A stretch of DNA of 64,000 bases, from positions 333,427 through 397,426 of the forward strand of contig CAVQQI010000008.1 in NCBI GenBank assembly GCA_963714875.1, in the 5' to 3' direction. The position numbers were made by a program, and so were the translations under genes. Below the pieces are notes generated by a model. That model saw only the letters and a program-made list of their open reading frames with translations. It was not told the DNA's origin and did not search any database. Shown piece by piece: positions 8,754 through 17,554 of the stretch. Source of the DNA: JBAOHV01 sp963714875 (GTDB lineage: Bacteria; Actinomycetota; Acidimicrobiia; Acidimicrobiales; Microtrichaceae). Position 1 is the first letter of the stretch, and every line of letters starts with the position of its first letter.

Positions 8754-8871
8754 CCATTCGGCGGCCTGCCCGTGACCGGCGGTCGCGCCGGTGATGCTCG
8801 CGCCCCTGAGGTCGGTTCCGCCGGAGCGCGGGCCGATCCCGGCGAAGGACCACGTCTGTCATCATGCTTCG

Positions 8872-10107
8872 GTGACCGACGACCGTTCGCCCGACACCGC
8901 CACGGCACGACTGGCGGTCCGGGTGACCCCCGATGCCGGCCGCCACGTGCGTCACGGCCACCCGTGGGTGTTCGACGACTCCGTCGTCTCGGTGCGCCCC
9001 GAGGGCGTGGCGGGCGACCTGGCGGTGATCTTCGACGGCCAACGCAAGTTCATGGGTATCGGTCTGTACGACCCCGAGTCGCCGATCCGGATCAAGGTCC
9101 TGCACCGCGGCGAACCGACGCCGATCGACCGCTCCTTCTGGGCCGCCCGGCTCGAGGACGCGCTGCGACGACGGGTGACCCTGGTCGATGACCCCGGCAC
9201 CACCGCCTACCGCTGGGTCCACGGCGAGAACGACGGCCTGCCGGGCCTGGTGCTCGATCGCTACGGCGCCGCCACGGTCATCAAGCTCTACAGCGCAGCA
9301 TGGCTGCCGCACCTCGATGACGTGCTCGATGCAGCACAACAGGTGCTGCCCGCCGACCAGGTGGTGTTGCGCCTCGCCCGCAACGTCGAGCCGACCGCCA
9401 CCAGGACCGACGGTGCGGTGCTGGTGGGCGACGCGCCGTCCGGGCCGGTCCGTTTCCTCGAGCGGAGCCTGACCTTCGAGGCCGACCTGGTGCACGGTCA
9501 GAAGACCGGTCACTTCCTCGACCAGCGTGACAACCGCGCCCGGGTGCGCGCCCGTGCGCGTGGCGCGAGGGTGCTCGACGTGTACTCGTGCACCGGCGGC
9601 TTCTCGGTGAACGCCGCGGCCGGCGGAGCGACGTTGGTGCACAGCGTCGACATCAGCGCAGCCGCGATCGCGACCGCCCGGCGCAACATGGACCACAACC
9701 GATCGCTGCCAGCGGTCCGGGCGTGCCACCACCACGACACGGTGGGTGATGCCATGACGGTCATGGCCGAGATGGCCGATCACGGCCGCCGCTTCGACAT
9801 GGTGGTCGTCGACCCGCCGTCGTTCGCCTCGCGCAAGGACCAGGTCGATGGCGCGCTGCGGGCGTACCGGCGGCTGACGCAACTGGCGCTGCAGCTCCTG
9901 GAGCCGGGCGGACAGCTCGTGCAGGCGTCGTGCTCGTCGCGTGTCAGCGAGCACGACTTCGTCCACGCCGTGGAGTCCGCTGCTCGCGACAGCGGTGTCG
10001 GGCTGGCCGGCGCGGTCTGCATGGGCCACGCCATCGACCATCCGGTGGGCTTCCCCGAGGGCTCGTACCTCAACGCAGTGTTCGCAACCGTCGAGCGGGC
10101 GCGCTGA
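8872..10107 (+). CDS. Class I SAM-dependent rRNA methyltransferase (RlmI/RlmK-like)
   Basis: 411 residues from GTG 8872; the open frame reaches further up but without family-like sequence. An N-terminal PUA-type segment (VRHGHPWVFDDSV) is followed by a middle domain and a Rossmann methyltransferase core: LDVYSCTGGFSVNAA binds SAM and VVVDPPSFASRK is motif IV. KTGHFLDQRDNR is typical of the 23S rRNA m5C1962 methyltransferase group. It probably methylates a cytosine of 23S rRNA. The exact target is inferred from the family. Confidence 0.85.
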   Translation: MTDDRSPDTATARLAVRVTPDAGRHVRHGHPWVFDDSVVSVRPEGVAGDLAVIFDGQRKFMGIGLYDPESPIRIKVLHRGEPTPIDRSFWAARLEDALRRRVTLVDDPGTTAYRWVHGENDGLPGLVLDRYGAATVIKLYSAAWLPHLDDVLDAAQQVLPADQVVLRLARNVEPTATRTDGAVLVGDAPSGPVRFLERSLTFEADLVHGQKTGHFLDQRDNRARVRARARGARVLDVYSCTGGFSVNAAAGGATLVHSVDISAAAIATARRNMDHNRSLPAVRACHHHDTVGDAMTVMAEMADHGRRFDMVVVDPPSFASRKDQVDGALRAYRRLTQLALQLLEPGGQLVQASCSSRVSEHDFVHAVESAARDSGVGLAGAVCMGHAIDHPVGFPEGSYLNAVFATVERAR

Positions 10108-10174
10108 GCCGGCGCTCGCCCGAGGTGGTCGCACCCGGTCAGGACCCCGGGTTCCCGTGGGGCAGACTCGTCCC

Positions 10175-10807
10175 ATGACGCTGAACTTCGCCCAGATCGA
10201 ACGCCAGGAGCTCTGCAACCTGTTCGACGAGCTCGGACCGGACGTCCCCACCCTGTGCGAGGGCTGGACGGCTCGAGACCTCGCGGCGCATCTGGTGGTG
10301 CGCGAGCGGCGACCCGACGCGGCGCTCGGAATCCTGGCAGCACCGTTCGAGCGCCATGGCGAGAAGGTCCGCCGCGAGTTCGCGACCAAGCCGTGGGCCG
10401 AGCTGGTCGAGCTGGTCCGTAGCGGTCCGCCGAAGCTCTCGCCGTTCGGGCCGGCGCCCATCGACCGGCTCGCGAACACGATGGAGTACTTCATCCACCA
10501 CGAGGATCTGCGCCGCACCAACGGCTTGGGTCCTCGTGAGCTGCACCCCGAGCTCGACGCGCAGCTCTGGGACATCCTGCGTCGGATGTCCAAGTTCATG
10601 CTGCGATCCGCTCCGAGCGGGGTCACGTTGCGCACCACCGGCGGCCACACCGTGGTCGCCAACGGCAGGTTCCCCCGTGTCGCGGTCAGAGGGGCCGTCG
10701 GCGAGCTCGCGTTGTTCGTCTACGGCCGACAGGACGCCGCCCAGGTCGAGCTGCTCGGTGATGAGGGTGACGTCGCTGCGCTCATGACGGCCAGCTTCGG
10801 CATCTGA
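10175..10807 (+). CDS. TIGR03085-type DinB/maleylpyruvate isomerase-like protein
   Basis: 210 residues. The N-terminal four-helix region has CEGWTARDLAAHLVVRERRPD, and later NTMEYFIHHEDLRRTNG. The His residues at HL and at the IHHED motif are placed as in DinB/mycothiol-dependent S-transferases, where three His bind a metal. The family is common in actinobacteria that use mycothiol. The frame extends upstream, but ATG 10175 gives the normal family N-terminus (FAQIERQELCNLFDELGPD). The stop overlaps the next ATG by one base. Confidence 0.8.
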   Translation: MTLNFAQIERQELCNLFDELGPDVPTLCEGWTARDLAAHLVVRERRPDAALGILAAPFERHGEKVRREFATKPWAELVELVRSGPPKLSPFGPAPIDRLANTMEYFIHHEDLRRTNGLGPRELHPELDAQLWDILRRMSKFMLRSAPSGVTLRTTGGHTVVANGRFPRVAVRGAVGELALFVYGRQDAAQVELLGDEGDVAALMTASFGI

Positions 10808-11586
10808 TGCCCCTGCCGTCGGATCCGCCGGGCACCCCGGACTCCACGGATGTGCCGGGGGCCGGTGTGGCCGGAGCATCCGATGTGGTTGCGGCGCACA
10901 GCTCGGCGGGCCCGCCGATGTGGCCGAGCGAGCCGATCGAACTGGTGATCTTCGACTGCGACGGCGTGCTGGTGGACAGCGAGCGGTTGGCGGTGCGCGT
11001 CGAGGCTGAGCTCCTCGGTGAGCTCGGCTGGCCGCTGTCCGAGGGCGAGGTCCTGGACCGCTTCGTGGGACGCTCCGATGCGCACATGCTCTCGGTGGTC
11101 GAGGCGCAGCTGGGTCGATCCGTGCCCGACTTCATGGACGTGTACCGGTCCCGTCTGTTCGAGGCGTTCGACGCCGAGCTGCGCGTCGTCGACGGTGTGG
11201 TCGCCGTGCTCGATGAGCTCGAACGTGACGGGACGGCCACCTGCGTGGCGTCCAGCGGCACGCACGCCAAGATGGCCCGCACGCTCGGGCTGACCGGTCT
11301 GTGGGACCGCTTCGACGGTCGTATCTTCAGTGCGACCGAGGTCGAGCGGGGCAAGCCGGCGCCGGACCTGTTCCTGTTCGCGGCTGCAGCGATGGGAGTC
11401 GGCCGCGACCGGTGCGTCGTGGTCGAGGACAGCCGATCGGGGATCGAGGCGGCACGGGCCGCGGGGATGCGCTCGGTCGGCTACGCCGGCGGCCTCACAC
11501 CCGCAGACTGGTTGCACGGTGACCACACGGTGGTCATCGATGACATGGCCGAGCTCCCGCCGCTGCTCGACGTGGGCGGAAGATGA
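10807..11586 (+). CDS. HAD-superfamily phosphatase (beta-phosphoglucomutase/GS1-like)
   Basis: 259 residues from ATG 10807, which overlaps the previous stop (TGATG). The first 37 residues are Pro/Ala/Gly-rich, so ATG 10918 just before the domain is a real alternative. HAD motif I is FDCDGVLVDSE, with the nucleophile and acid aspartates. Motif II is the Ser in VASSGTHAK, motif III the Lys in ERGKPAPDLFLFAA, and motif IV VVVEDSRSGIEAARAAG. An alpha-helical cap (type C1) lies between motifs I and II. The fold suits a sugar phosphate or nucleoside monophosphate phosphatase or a phosphoglucomutase; the substrate is unknown. Confidence 0.88.
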   Translation: MPLPSDPPGTPDSTDVPGAGVAGASDVVAAHSSAGPPMWPSEPIELVIFDCDGVLVDSERLAVRVEAELLGELGWPLSEGEVLDRFVGRSDAHMLSVVEAQLGRSVPDFMDVYRSRLFEAFDAELRVVDGVVAVLDELERDGTATCVASSGTHAKMARTLGLTGLWDRFDGRIFSATEVERGKPAPDLFLFAAAAMGVGRDRCVVVEDSRSGIEAARAAGMRSVGYAGGLTPADWLHGDHTVVIDDMAELPPLLDVGGR

Positions 11587-11640
11587 ACCCGGTGAACGGA
11601 GCACCCGGCCTCGTGGCAGGGCCGGGGACGCAACCGTGTC

Positions 11641-11670
11641 GCAGAACGCGTCAGATCTGACGCGTTCTGC
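11641..11670. terminator. 30-bp perfect palindrome between convergent genes
   Basis: The left arm GCAGAACGCGTCAGA is followed directly by its exact reverse complement, without a loop. It lies 54 bases after the HAD stop and 51 bases beyond the stop of the convergent PLP lyase gene. A second pair, CGCAACCG (11629-11636) and CGGTTGCG (11693-11700), flanks it. A bidirectional terminator is the most likely role; a binding site for a symmetric protein is possible. Confidence 0.6.
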
Positions 11671-11721
11671 AGCTGACTCCGCGCAGTGCGGGCGGTTGCG
11701 GTGCCGTCCGCCGGTCGCCGA

Positions 11722-13110
11722 TCAGGCCGGAGGAACGGACTGCTGTGTGTCCATCATGTCGGCCATGACCGCACGGATGAACTCGTCGGCCTCCTCGGTG
11801 ACGCCGCCGCTGACCCCGCCGTAGATCGCGGCGCTCCCCGCGGGTTCGTCCTTGCGTTCCACGCCGTAGGCGACGGCCTCGGCGAGGTCGATCGCGAACT
11901 TCTCGGCCACGCCCGGCTGGGTCTGCGGCCCGGTCACGGCCATGTGGATGGCGTTCGGGTACTGCTGGCCGTTGAAGCGCCAGCCACGCAGCCGCATGAA
12001 GTCGTTCACGTGATAGATGTCGAACACGTCGGAGGTGAAGCTGAAGCAGAACGTCGGCGAGCCGATGATGCGCAGCTCGGGATGTGACCGCACCGCCTCC
12101 TGCATGGTCGCTGCGGTGGAGAAGATCGCGTCGGCCTTGGCCAGGTAGCCGTCGCGGCCCATGGCAACCATCGACGCCCACGTCGCGGCGAGCAGTCCGA
12201 GCGAGCGTGAGCCGTCCATGCCGGGGGAGCAGTACTTCCCGCCGGTCCAGTCGGTCAGGTAGAAGTACTGCGAGTTGCGCAGCGCCTTGTCCCGCATCGC
12301 CAGCACCGAGGAGCCCTTCAGGCCGTAGCCGTACTTGTGGGTGTCCGCGCTGATGCTGGTGACGCCCGGTACGCGGAAGTCGAACAGCGGGATGTCGTAA
12401 CCGAGCTCACGGCCCCAGGGCAGGATGAACCCACCCAGACAGCCGTCGACGTGCAGGCCGACGCCACGCGACAGCGCCAGGTCGCCCAGCTCCTCGATCG
12501 GGTCGATGGTGCCGTAGCCGTAGTTGCACGCAGAACCGATGATGGCGATCGTGTTCGTGTCGATCAGGGCCGCCATGTCCTCGACCACGACGGTGGCTGT
12601 GTCGGGGTCGATCGGGGCGACCCGCAACTCGATCCCGAACAGGTGGCACGCCTTGTCGAACGCCGGGTGCGCGGTCTCGGGCTTGACCACGTTGGGGTGC
12701 ATGATCCCGCGCTCGTCGCGTGCCAGCTCCCGGTAGGCGAGCATCGCGTGGGTGATCGACCCGGTGCCGCCGCTGGTGACGATGCCGACGGGCGTCGACT
12801 CGGTGACGGCATCTGCGTGGAGCATGTCCAGGGTCATGGCGATGATCTCACCCTCGAACTTCGTGCCGCTCGGGCACACATCGCGCTGCAGGGCGTTGAC
12901 GTGGCCGAACAACGCGAAGGCGTCGCTCACGTAGTCGTAGTGCTCGTGGTCACCGCAGTAGTACGAGCCCGAGATCTGGCCCGACTCCCAGGTGCTGTCC
13001 TCTTCGGTGGCGATCTCGCGCAGCTCGTCGAGCACCTCTTTCGGGTCCCGGCCGTGTTCGGGCATGGTGCGGTTGACCGGGAAGCGCTCGGAGTACGGAT
13101 AGTCGCTCAT
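11722..13110 (-). CDS. PLP-dependent lyase/decarboxylase (sphingosine-1-phosphate lyase-like)
   Basis: 462 residues of a fold-type I PLP enzyme in the group II decarboxylase/S1P lyase family. TSGGTGSITHAMLAYREL binds cofactor phosphate, NYGYGTIDPIEEL and LHVDGCLGGFILPWG give the pyridine-ring aspartate, and SADTHKYGYGLKGSS carries the Schiff-base lysine, K259. The family either decarboxylates amino acids or cleaves phosphorylated amino alcohols to an aldehyde and phosphoethanolamine. The sequence HKYGYGLKGSS leans to the S1P lyase branch. Its ATG overlaps the corrected stop of the upstream sugar kinase by 4 bases, so a shared pathway is likely. Confidence 0.85.
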   Translation of the reverse strand: MSDYPYSERFPVNRTMPEHGRDPKEVLDELREIATEEDSTWESGQISGSYYCGDHEHYDYVSDAFALFGHVNALQRDVCPSGTKFEGEIIAMTLDMLHADAVTESTPVGIVTSGGTGSITHAMLAYRELARDERGIMHPNVVKPETAHPAFDKACHLFGIELRVAPIDPDTATVVVEDMAALIDTNTIAIIGSACNYGYGTIDPIEELGDLALSRGVGLHVDGCLGGFILPWGRELGYDIPLFDFRVPGVTSISADTHKYGYGLKGSSVLAMRDKALRNSQYFYLTDWTGGKYCSPGMDGSRSLGLLAATWASMVAMGRDGYLAKADAIFSTAATMQEAVRSHPELRIIGSPTFCFSFTSDVFDIYHVNDFMRLRGWRFNGQQYPNAIHMAVTGPQTQPGVAEKFAIDLAEAVAYGVERKDEPAGSAAIYGGVSGGVTEEADEFIRAVMADMMDTQQSVPPA

Positions 13111-14622
13111 GACCCCAGATCCTGACAGATCGGGACGTTCGCCGAGAAGGCGGCTTCGAAGATCGGCTGGAGTCGGTCGTGCACCGCCGCGGCATCGCCG
13201 TCCGGCTCGAAACGGACCGCGATGGGTGAGATGTCGGCGGCCGGATCGCGACCGATGCTGCGGGCCGACCGCGACCGAGCCCACTGCGCGGGCTGCGGCC
13301 AGCTCGGGGCGGTCAGGGACCGCCACCGCCACTCCCAGCACGTCGGCCAGGACCTGGGCGACCCCGTGGCTGCGGGCCGCCCCGCCGCCGAACACCACTT
13401 CTGTGGCTTCGGTTCCACAGAGCTCGCGCACCGGGGGAGCCAGCCACCGCAGGTTGCGGGCGACCCCCTCGACCGTGGCTCGTAGCAGGTCGGAACGTTC
13501 GGTGGTCAGGGTCATCCCGACGAAGCCCCCGCGCATCGCGGTCGACGACGACGGCGACATCGACCCCGCGAGCCATGGCAGGAACAGCAGTCCGCCCGCT
13601 CCCGGCGGAGAGGCGGAGAGCGCGGCGTCGAGCTCGGCGAACTGCTGGGTCGTCGTGGCGGCAGCGGGGGAGAGCACGTGCAATGCCCGCTCGACGGCCC
13701 GCCCCGCGATCCCGTTCTCGGCCATGACGATGAACCTCCCCGGCAGCGGCGCCGGCATCGAGAGGATCTCGTGGTCCAGGTCCACTCCGGCCGACGGCAT
13801 GGACTGGATGAGCACGGCGGTCGTGCCGACCATCAGCCCCTGACGGTCCGGTCGTGCCAGGGCGCCGGTGGCGAAGGCGCCGGCCTGGGTGTCGTTCATG
13901 CCGGCGCGCACCAGCACCCCCGGCGGAAGGCCCAGCGCAGCTGCCACGTCGGGCAGCACCTCGCCCACGACGCCGTCGATGTCGATCAGCGCCGGCAACC
14001 GGTCGGCGTCGACCCCCGACATGGCGAGCAGCTCGTCGTCGTAGGAGGTGACCCCGGCGGTGCGGTTGTCGCACAGCTGGCTGGCGAACATCGTGCACTG
14101 CGTTGCAGCCACGACACCGGTGAGGCGCAGGTTCACCAGGTCCATCACCTCGAGGTACGCAGCGGCGGCCGCGTGCACGTCGGGGTGGTCGATCTGGAAG
14201 TGGAGCAGGTGTGACAACGACAGTCCGCCGCCGATCGGGGGGATGCCGTGGCGCTCGACCCAGATCTCGAACGCCTCGGGGTGACGTTCCAGGATCGCCC
14301 AGCAGGCATCGGCCCCGCGGGTGTCGAGGTACATCTTGAGCGGTGCGACGGCTCGGCCGGTGGCGTCGACGGGAACGATCGAGGAGTACTGGCTGCACAC
14401 CCCGATGGTGCCGACCTGCGCCGCTGCGTCGGGGTCGGCCGTGGTGGTGGCGCGCACGGCCTCGACCACCGCGGTCCAGATCGCCTCGGGGTCCTGGGTG
14501 GCGGAGTCGCCGTCGTGCCGGGTGATCAGCGGACGGCTGGCATCGGCCGCGACGTTGCCGTCGCCATCGACCAGGGCGACCTTCACGTTGGTGGAACCGA
14601 CGTCGATGCCGAGTGCGTGCAT
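13107..14622 (-). CDS. FGGY-family carbohydrate kinase, frame broken by one base near its end
   Basis: About 504 residues after correction. The N-terminal ATPase signature is MHALGIDVGSTNVKVALVD, the second lobe has GLMVGTTAVLIQS and VVFGGGAARSHGVAQVLADV. After GSVAVG the sequence loses sense in the starting frame. The +1 frame continues with SIGRDPAADISPIAVRFEPD and stops at 13107, overlapping the lyase ATG by 4 bases. One extra C in the CCC run at about 13262-13264 explains this. As written, the kinase frame runs on into the lyase without a stop. The enzyme phosphorylates a sugar or polyol; which one is not clear. It is divergent from the DUF2855 gene. Confidence 0.8.
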
Positions 14623-14707
14623 CGACGCACGGTACGCCCCGAGATCGCACGGGGCGGCGACAGCGTTCGGTCGCCGCTGGCATGCTCCGGTGCGATAGAC
14701 CACGTGG

Positions 14708-15778
14708 ATGGCATGGGATCTGCTCGTCGACCGTGGTGACCTGGCCCGCACACATCTCGTGGAGGTGTCCGAGCCGGAGCTGTCCGAGGGCCAGGCGCTG
14801 CTGCGGGTGGACCGTGTCGGCATGACGGCCAACAACGTCACCTACGCCGTGTTCGGCGATGCGATGCGCTACTGGGACTTCTTCCCCGCGCCCGCGCTGT
14901 CCGGGGCGCCGCAGGGTCGGGTGCCGTTGTGGGGTTTCGCCGAGGTCGAGCGGAGCACGACACCTGGGGTCGAGGAGGGCACGCGGCTCTACGGCTACCT
15001 CCCGACGAGCAGTCACCTGCTGGTGACGCCGGCCAAGGTCGACGCCAAGGGGTTCCGTGATGCCAGCCCCCACCGTCAGCATCTGCCATCGCCCTACAAC
15101 GGGCTGACGACGACGGCGGGCGACCCGGCCTACTCCGCCGAGCTGGAGGATCTGCAGGTGCTCTACCGCCCGCTGTTCATGACCAGCTTCATGCTGGCCG
15201 ATCACCTCCTCGACCACGACTGCTTCGGCGCCGGGACCGTGGTGATCAGCAGTGCCTCGTCGAAGACGTCCTACGGCACGGCGTTCCTGTTGGACGGGGT
15301 GCACCGCGTGGGTCTGACCAGCGAGGCCAACCGGGCCTTCACCGAGTCCCTCGGCTGCTACGACGAAGTGCGGACCTACGGCGAGGTGCAGGACCTGGAA
15401 GCGGGCCCGGCGGTCTACGTCGACGTCGCGGGCGACGCGGCGCTGCGCCGGCGGGTGCACGAGCGGCTCGCGCCCGTGCACTCTGCGGTGGTGGGCGCAG
15501 CGCACCATGACGCCGCGCCGGACCTGGACGACGGCGACCTGCCCGGCGGTGCACCGACCTTCTTCTTCGCCCCCGACCAGATGCGCAAGCGGTACGAGGA
15601 CTGGGGTCCCGACGGGGTCGAGCAGCGCCATGCCGAGGCGTGGGCGAGGTTCGCTCCCGTGGTGGCCGGCTGGGTCGACGTGACGGTCGGGCACGGCCCC
15701 GAGGGCCTGCGCGCCGCGTGGCTCGAGACGCTGGCGGGCGCGACACCGCCTCGAACCGGGCACGTGACAGCGCTCTGA
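14708..15778 (+). CDS. DUF2855 family protein
   Basis: 356 residues. The N-terminal part (EVSEPELSEGQALLRVDRVGMTANNVTYA) matches the start of medium-chain dehydrogenase/quinone oxidoreductase folds. The centre has GTVVISSASSKTSYGTAFLL, a Rossmann-like nucleotide segment, as in DUF2855 proteins. No zinc ligands are seen. It is divergent from the FGGY kinase, with 85 bases between starts, and TAGACC six bases before the ATG could serve as a -10 for a leaderless message. It may be an NADPH-dependent reductase acting in the same pathway as the kinase and lyase; that is conjecture. Confidence 0.7.
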   Translation: MAWDLLVDRGDLARTHLVEVSEPELSEGQALLRVDRVGMTANNVTYAVFGDAMRYWDFFPAPALSGAPQGRVPLWGFAEVERSTTPGVEEGTRLYGYLPTSSHLLVTPAKVDAKGFRDASPHRQHLPSPYNGLTTTAGDPAYSAELEDLQVLYRPLFMTSFMLADHLLDHDCFGAGTVVISSASSKTSYGTAFLLDGVHRVGLTSEANRAFTESLGCYDEVRTYGEVQDLEAGPAVYVDVAGDAALRRRVHERLAPVHSAVVGAAHHDAAPDLDDGDLPGGAPTFFFAPDQMRKRYEDWGPDGVEQRHAEAWARFAPVVAGWVDVTVGHGPEGLRAAWLETLAGATPPRTGHVTAL

Positions 15779-15963
15779 ACCGGCACCGTTGGGCGAACCG
15801 TGTGGCGATGCTGGATCGGCGCGTCTAGCCTCCGGCGTTCAACACAACCGAGGATCTTGCTTCGCCCAAGACCCCATGGTGATCACGACGCCGGTGTTCG
15901 CACCGGCCGAGTGGATGAAAGAGCACCTGATGCTCGCCTGGGTAGGTGGACACCCCAGACACC

Positions 15964-16012
15964 CGACCGTTGCGGTCGAGCGATGGGCGTCCGCTCACAG
16001 CGACGCCCGATG
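15964..16012 (+). promoter_or_regulatory. Candidate L10 leader: two hairpins before rplJ
   Basis: The 261-base gap before rplJ holds CGACCG-TTG-CGGTCG (15964-15978) and then GGGCGTC (15985-15991) pairing with GACGCCC (16002-16008). The second hairpin ends 20 bases before the Shine-Dalgarno AAGGAGG. In many bacteria L10-L12 binds a leader at this place to repress rplJ-rplL. I cannot confirm the kink-turn that defines the L10 leader family. The rest of the gap shows no gene. Confidence 0.35.
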
Positions 16013-16039
16013 CTCCCGAACACACGGAAGGAGGTGTCA

Positions 16040-16819
16040 ATGGAGAACCCAAGGTCGGACAAGGTGGCCGTGGTCGACGAGGTCCGGGAGAAGTTCCGGT
16101 CCGCAGACGCTGCGCTGTTCACCGAGTACCGGGGACTGACCGTCCGTGACCTGGCCGAGCTGCGCGCTGCGATGCGCGAGGCAGGCGGCGAGTACCGCGT
16201 GTACAAGAACACGCTCGTACGACTCGCCGTCGCCGAACTCGAACTGGATCTGGCCGACGAGCTCGTCGGCCCGACGGCGATCGCGTTCGTCGGGCAGAAG
16301 CCCGACGGGACGCCGGGCGACCCCGTCATGGTCGCCAAGGCGCTCAGCGCGTTCGCGAAGTCACATCCCCACCTGGTCATCAAGGGTGGTCTGTTGGACA
16401 CCACGGTGCTCGACGCTGACGGTGCGAAGGCACTGGCATCCGTTGCGCCCCGCGAGGAGTTGCTCGCCCGCTTCGCAGGCGGGTTGGCTGCGCCGATGCG
16501 CGACATGGCAGCGCTGTTGCAGGCACTGCCGCTCAACTTCGCCTACGCACTGCAGGCCCTCATCGAGGACGGCGGCGCCGCCGGCGAGAACGACGCGCCC
16601 GCTCCAGCTGCCGAGGCCCCGACTGACGAGGCGCCCGCCGACGAAGCGACAGCTTCGGATGCGGCGACCACCGATGACACCACTGCGGACGACGCTGCCC
16701 CCGAGGACAGCGCCCCCGCCGAGGCGGCACCCGATGCCGCCACCGATGCTGCGGACGACGCAGCCACCGAATCCACCGCAGAAACAGACGACGCAGCAGA
16801 TGCTGCCACCGAGGAGTGA
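16040..16819 (+). CDS. rplJ: Ribosomal protein L10 with long acidic tail
   Basis: 259 residues from ATG 16040, behind a strong AAGGAGGTG site. L10 anchors the L7/L12 dimers on the 50S stalk. The core (ALFTEYRGLTVRDLAELRAAMR, YKNTLVRLA, LLARFAGGLAAPMRDMAALLQALP) is typical and would end near residue 178. About 80 further residues are almost only Ala, Asp, Glu, Thr, Pro and Ser, so the tail is acidic and probably disordered. It is co-transcribed with rplL, whose ATG is 5 bases beyond its stop. Confidence 0.97.
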   Translation: MENPRSDKVAVVDEVREKFRSADAALFTEYRGLTVRDLAELRAAMREAGGEYRVYKNTLVRLAVAELELDLADELVGPTAIAFVGQKPDGTPGDPVMVAKALSAFAKSHPHLVIKGGLLDTTVLDADGAKALASVAPREELLARFAGGLAAPMRDMAALLQALPLNFAYALQALIEDGGAAGENDAPAPAAEAPTDEAPADEATASDAATTDDTTADDAAPEDSAPAEAAPDAATDAADDAATESTAETDDAADAATEE

Positions 16820-16824
16820 CCACC

Positions 16825-17208
16825 ATGGCAACCACTGAAGAGATCCTTGATTCCATCGCATCCCTGACCGTGCTGGAGCTCTCCGAGCTCCTGAGCGCGT
16901 TCGAGGAGCGCTTCGGCGTGACCGCAGCGGCCCCCGTGGCCGTCGCAGCCGCAGCTCCCGCTGGCGGCGGCGGCGCAGCCGAGGAGGCCGAGGAGAAGAC
17001 GTCCTTCGACGTCGTGCTCACCGAGGCCGGTGGCAAGAAGATCGGCGTCATCAAGGAGGTGCGCGGACTCACCAGCCTGGGGCTGAAGGAGGCCAAGGAC
17101 CTCGTCGAGTCTGCCCCCAAGGCAGTGCTCGAGGGCGTCTCCAAGGACGAGGCGGACAAGGCCAAGGAGGCGCTCGAGGGCGCCGGCGCCACCGTCGAGA
17201 TCAAGTGA
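16825..17208 (+). CDS. rplL: Ribosomal protein L7/L12
   Basis: 127 residues from ATG 16825, with GAGGAG eight bases upstream; an in-frame GTG at 16816 overlaps the L10 stop but is less likely. The N-terminal dimerisation helix (LTVLELSELLSAFEERFGV) is followed by an Ala/Pro/Gly hinge and the factor-binding C-terminal domain with KIGVIKEVRGLTSLGLKEAK and ATVEIK at the end. It forms the mobile stalk that recruits EF-Tu and EF-G. A GC-rich terminator follows. Confidence 0.98.
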   Translation: MATTEEILDSIASLTVLELSELLSAFEERFGVTAAAPVAVAAAAPAGGGGAAEEAEEKTSFDVVLTEAGGKKIGVIKEVRGLTSLGLKEAKDLVESAPKAVLEGVSKDEADKAKEALEGAGATVEIK

Positions 17209-17246
17209 GCCGGCGCCGGCTCACCTGCCGGCGCTGATCGAAGTAC

Positions 17247-17279
17247 CCGGAGGGGAGCCGTTCATCGGCTCCCCTCCGG
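17247..17279 (+). terminator. Terminator hairpin after rplL
   Basis: A perfect 14-bp stem (CCGGAGGGGAGCCG and its complement) closes the 5-base loop TTCAT. It begins 38 bases after the rplL stop. There is no U-tract, as is common for this GC content. It separates rplJ-rplL from the rpoB promoter. Confidence 0.8.
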
Positions 17280-17415
17280 CGCGTCCGGGGTGACTCCGGG
17301 CACGGGATCCTTGACCCGCGAGGGCTGACTTCGTACGCTCTGCGGGCACATCGGGGCCCGAAGGTCACCGGACCGAGCGAACTGCGGGCCAGCACGGCCG
17401 TCACCGCTGCGTGTC

Positions 17416-17444
17416 TTGACGCTGCGGGGGCCGACGCGTATGGT
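17416..17444 (+). promoter_or_regulatory. Promoter for rpoB-rpoC
   Basis: TTGACG (17416-17421), a 17-base spacer and TATGGT (17439-17444) form a near-consensus housekeeping promoter. The start codon is about 110 bases downstream. The 346-base gap between rplL and rpoB otherwise holds only the terminator and untranslated leader; I see no gene in it. Confidence 0.7.
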
Positions 17445-17554
17445 GATCGGTTGCCGTGCCCTGCCGTTCGTCCTCCTCCCACGTCTTTCGTCGGAGTCCA
17501 GCGCGCTCGGGGCCAGGCGATCGCCCACCCACCAGCGTTCACGAGGAGTGATCC

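Noticed and set aside
15779..16039. Possible rplK-rplA remnant before rplJ
   Set aside because: No frame in the gap shows L11 or L1 sequence; it holds only hairpins and the ribosome binding site.
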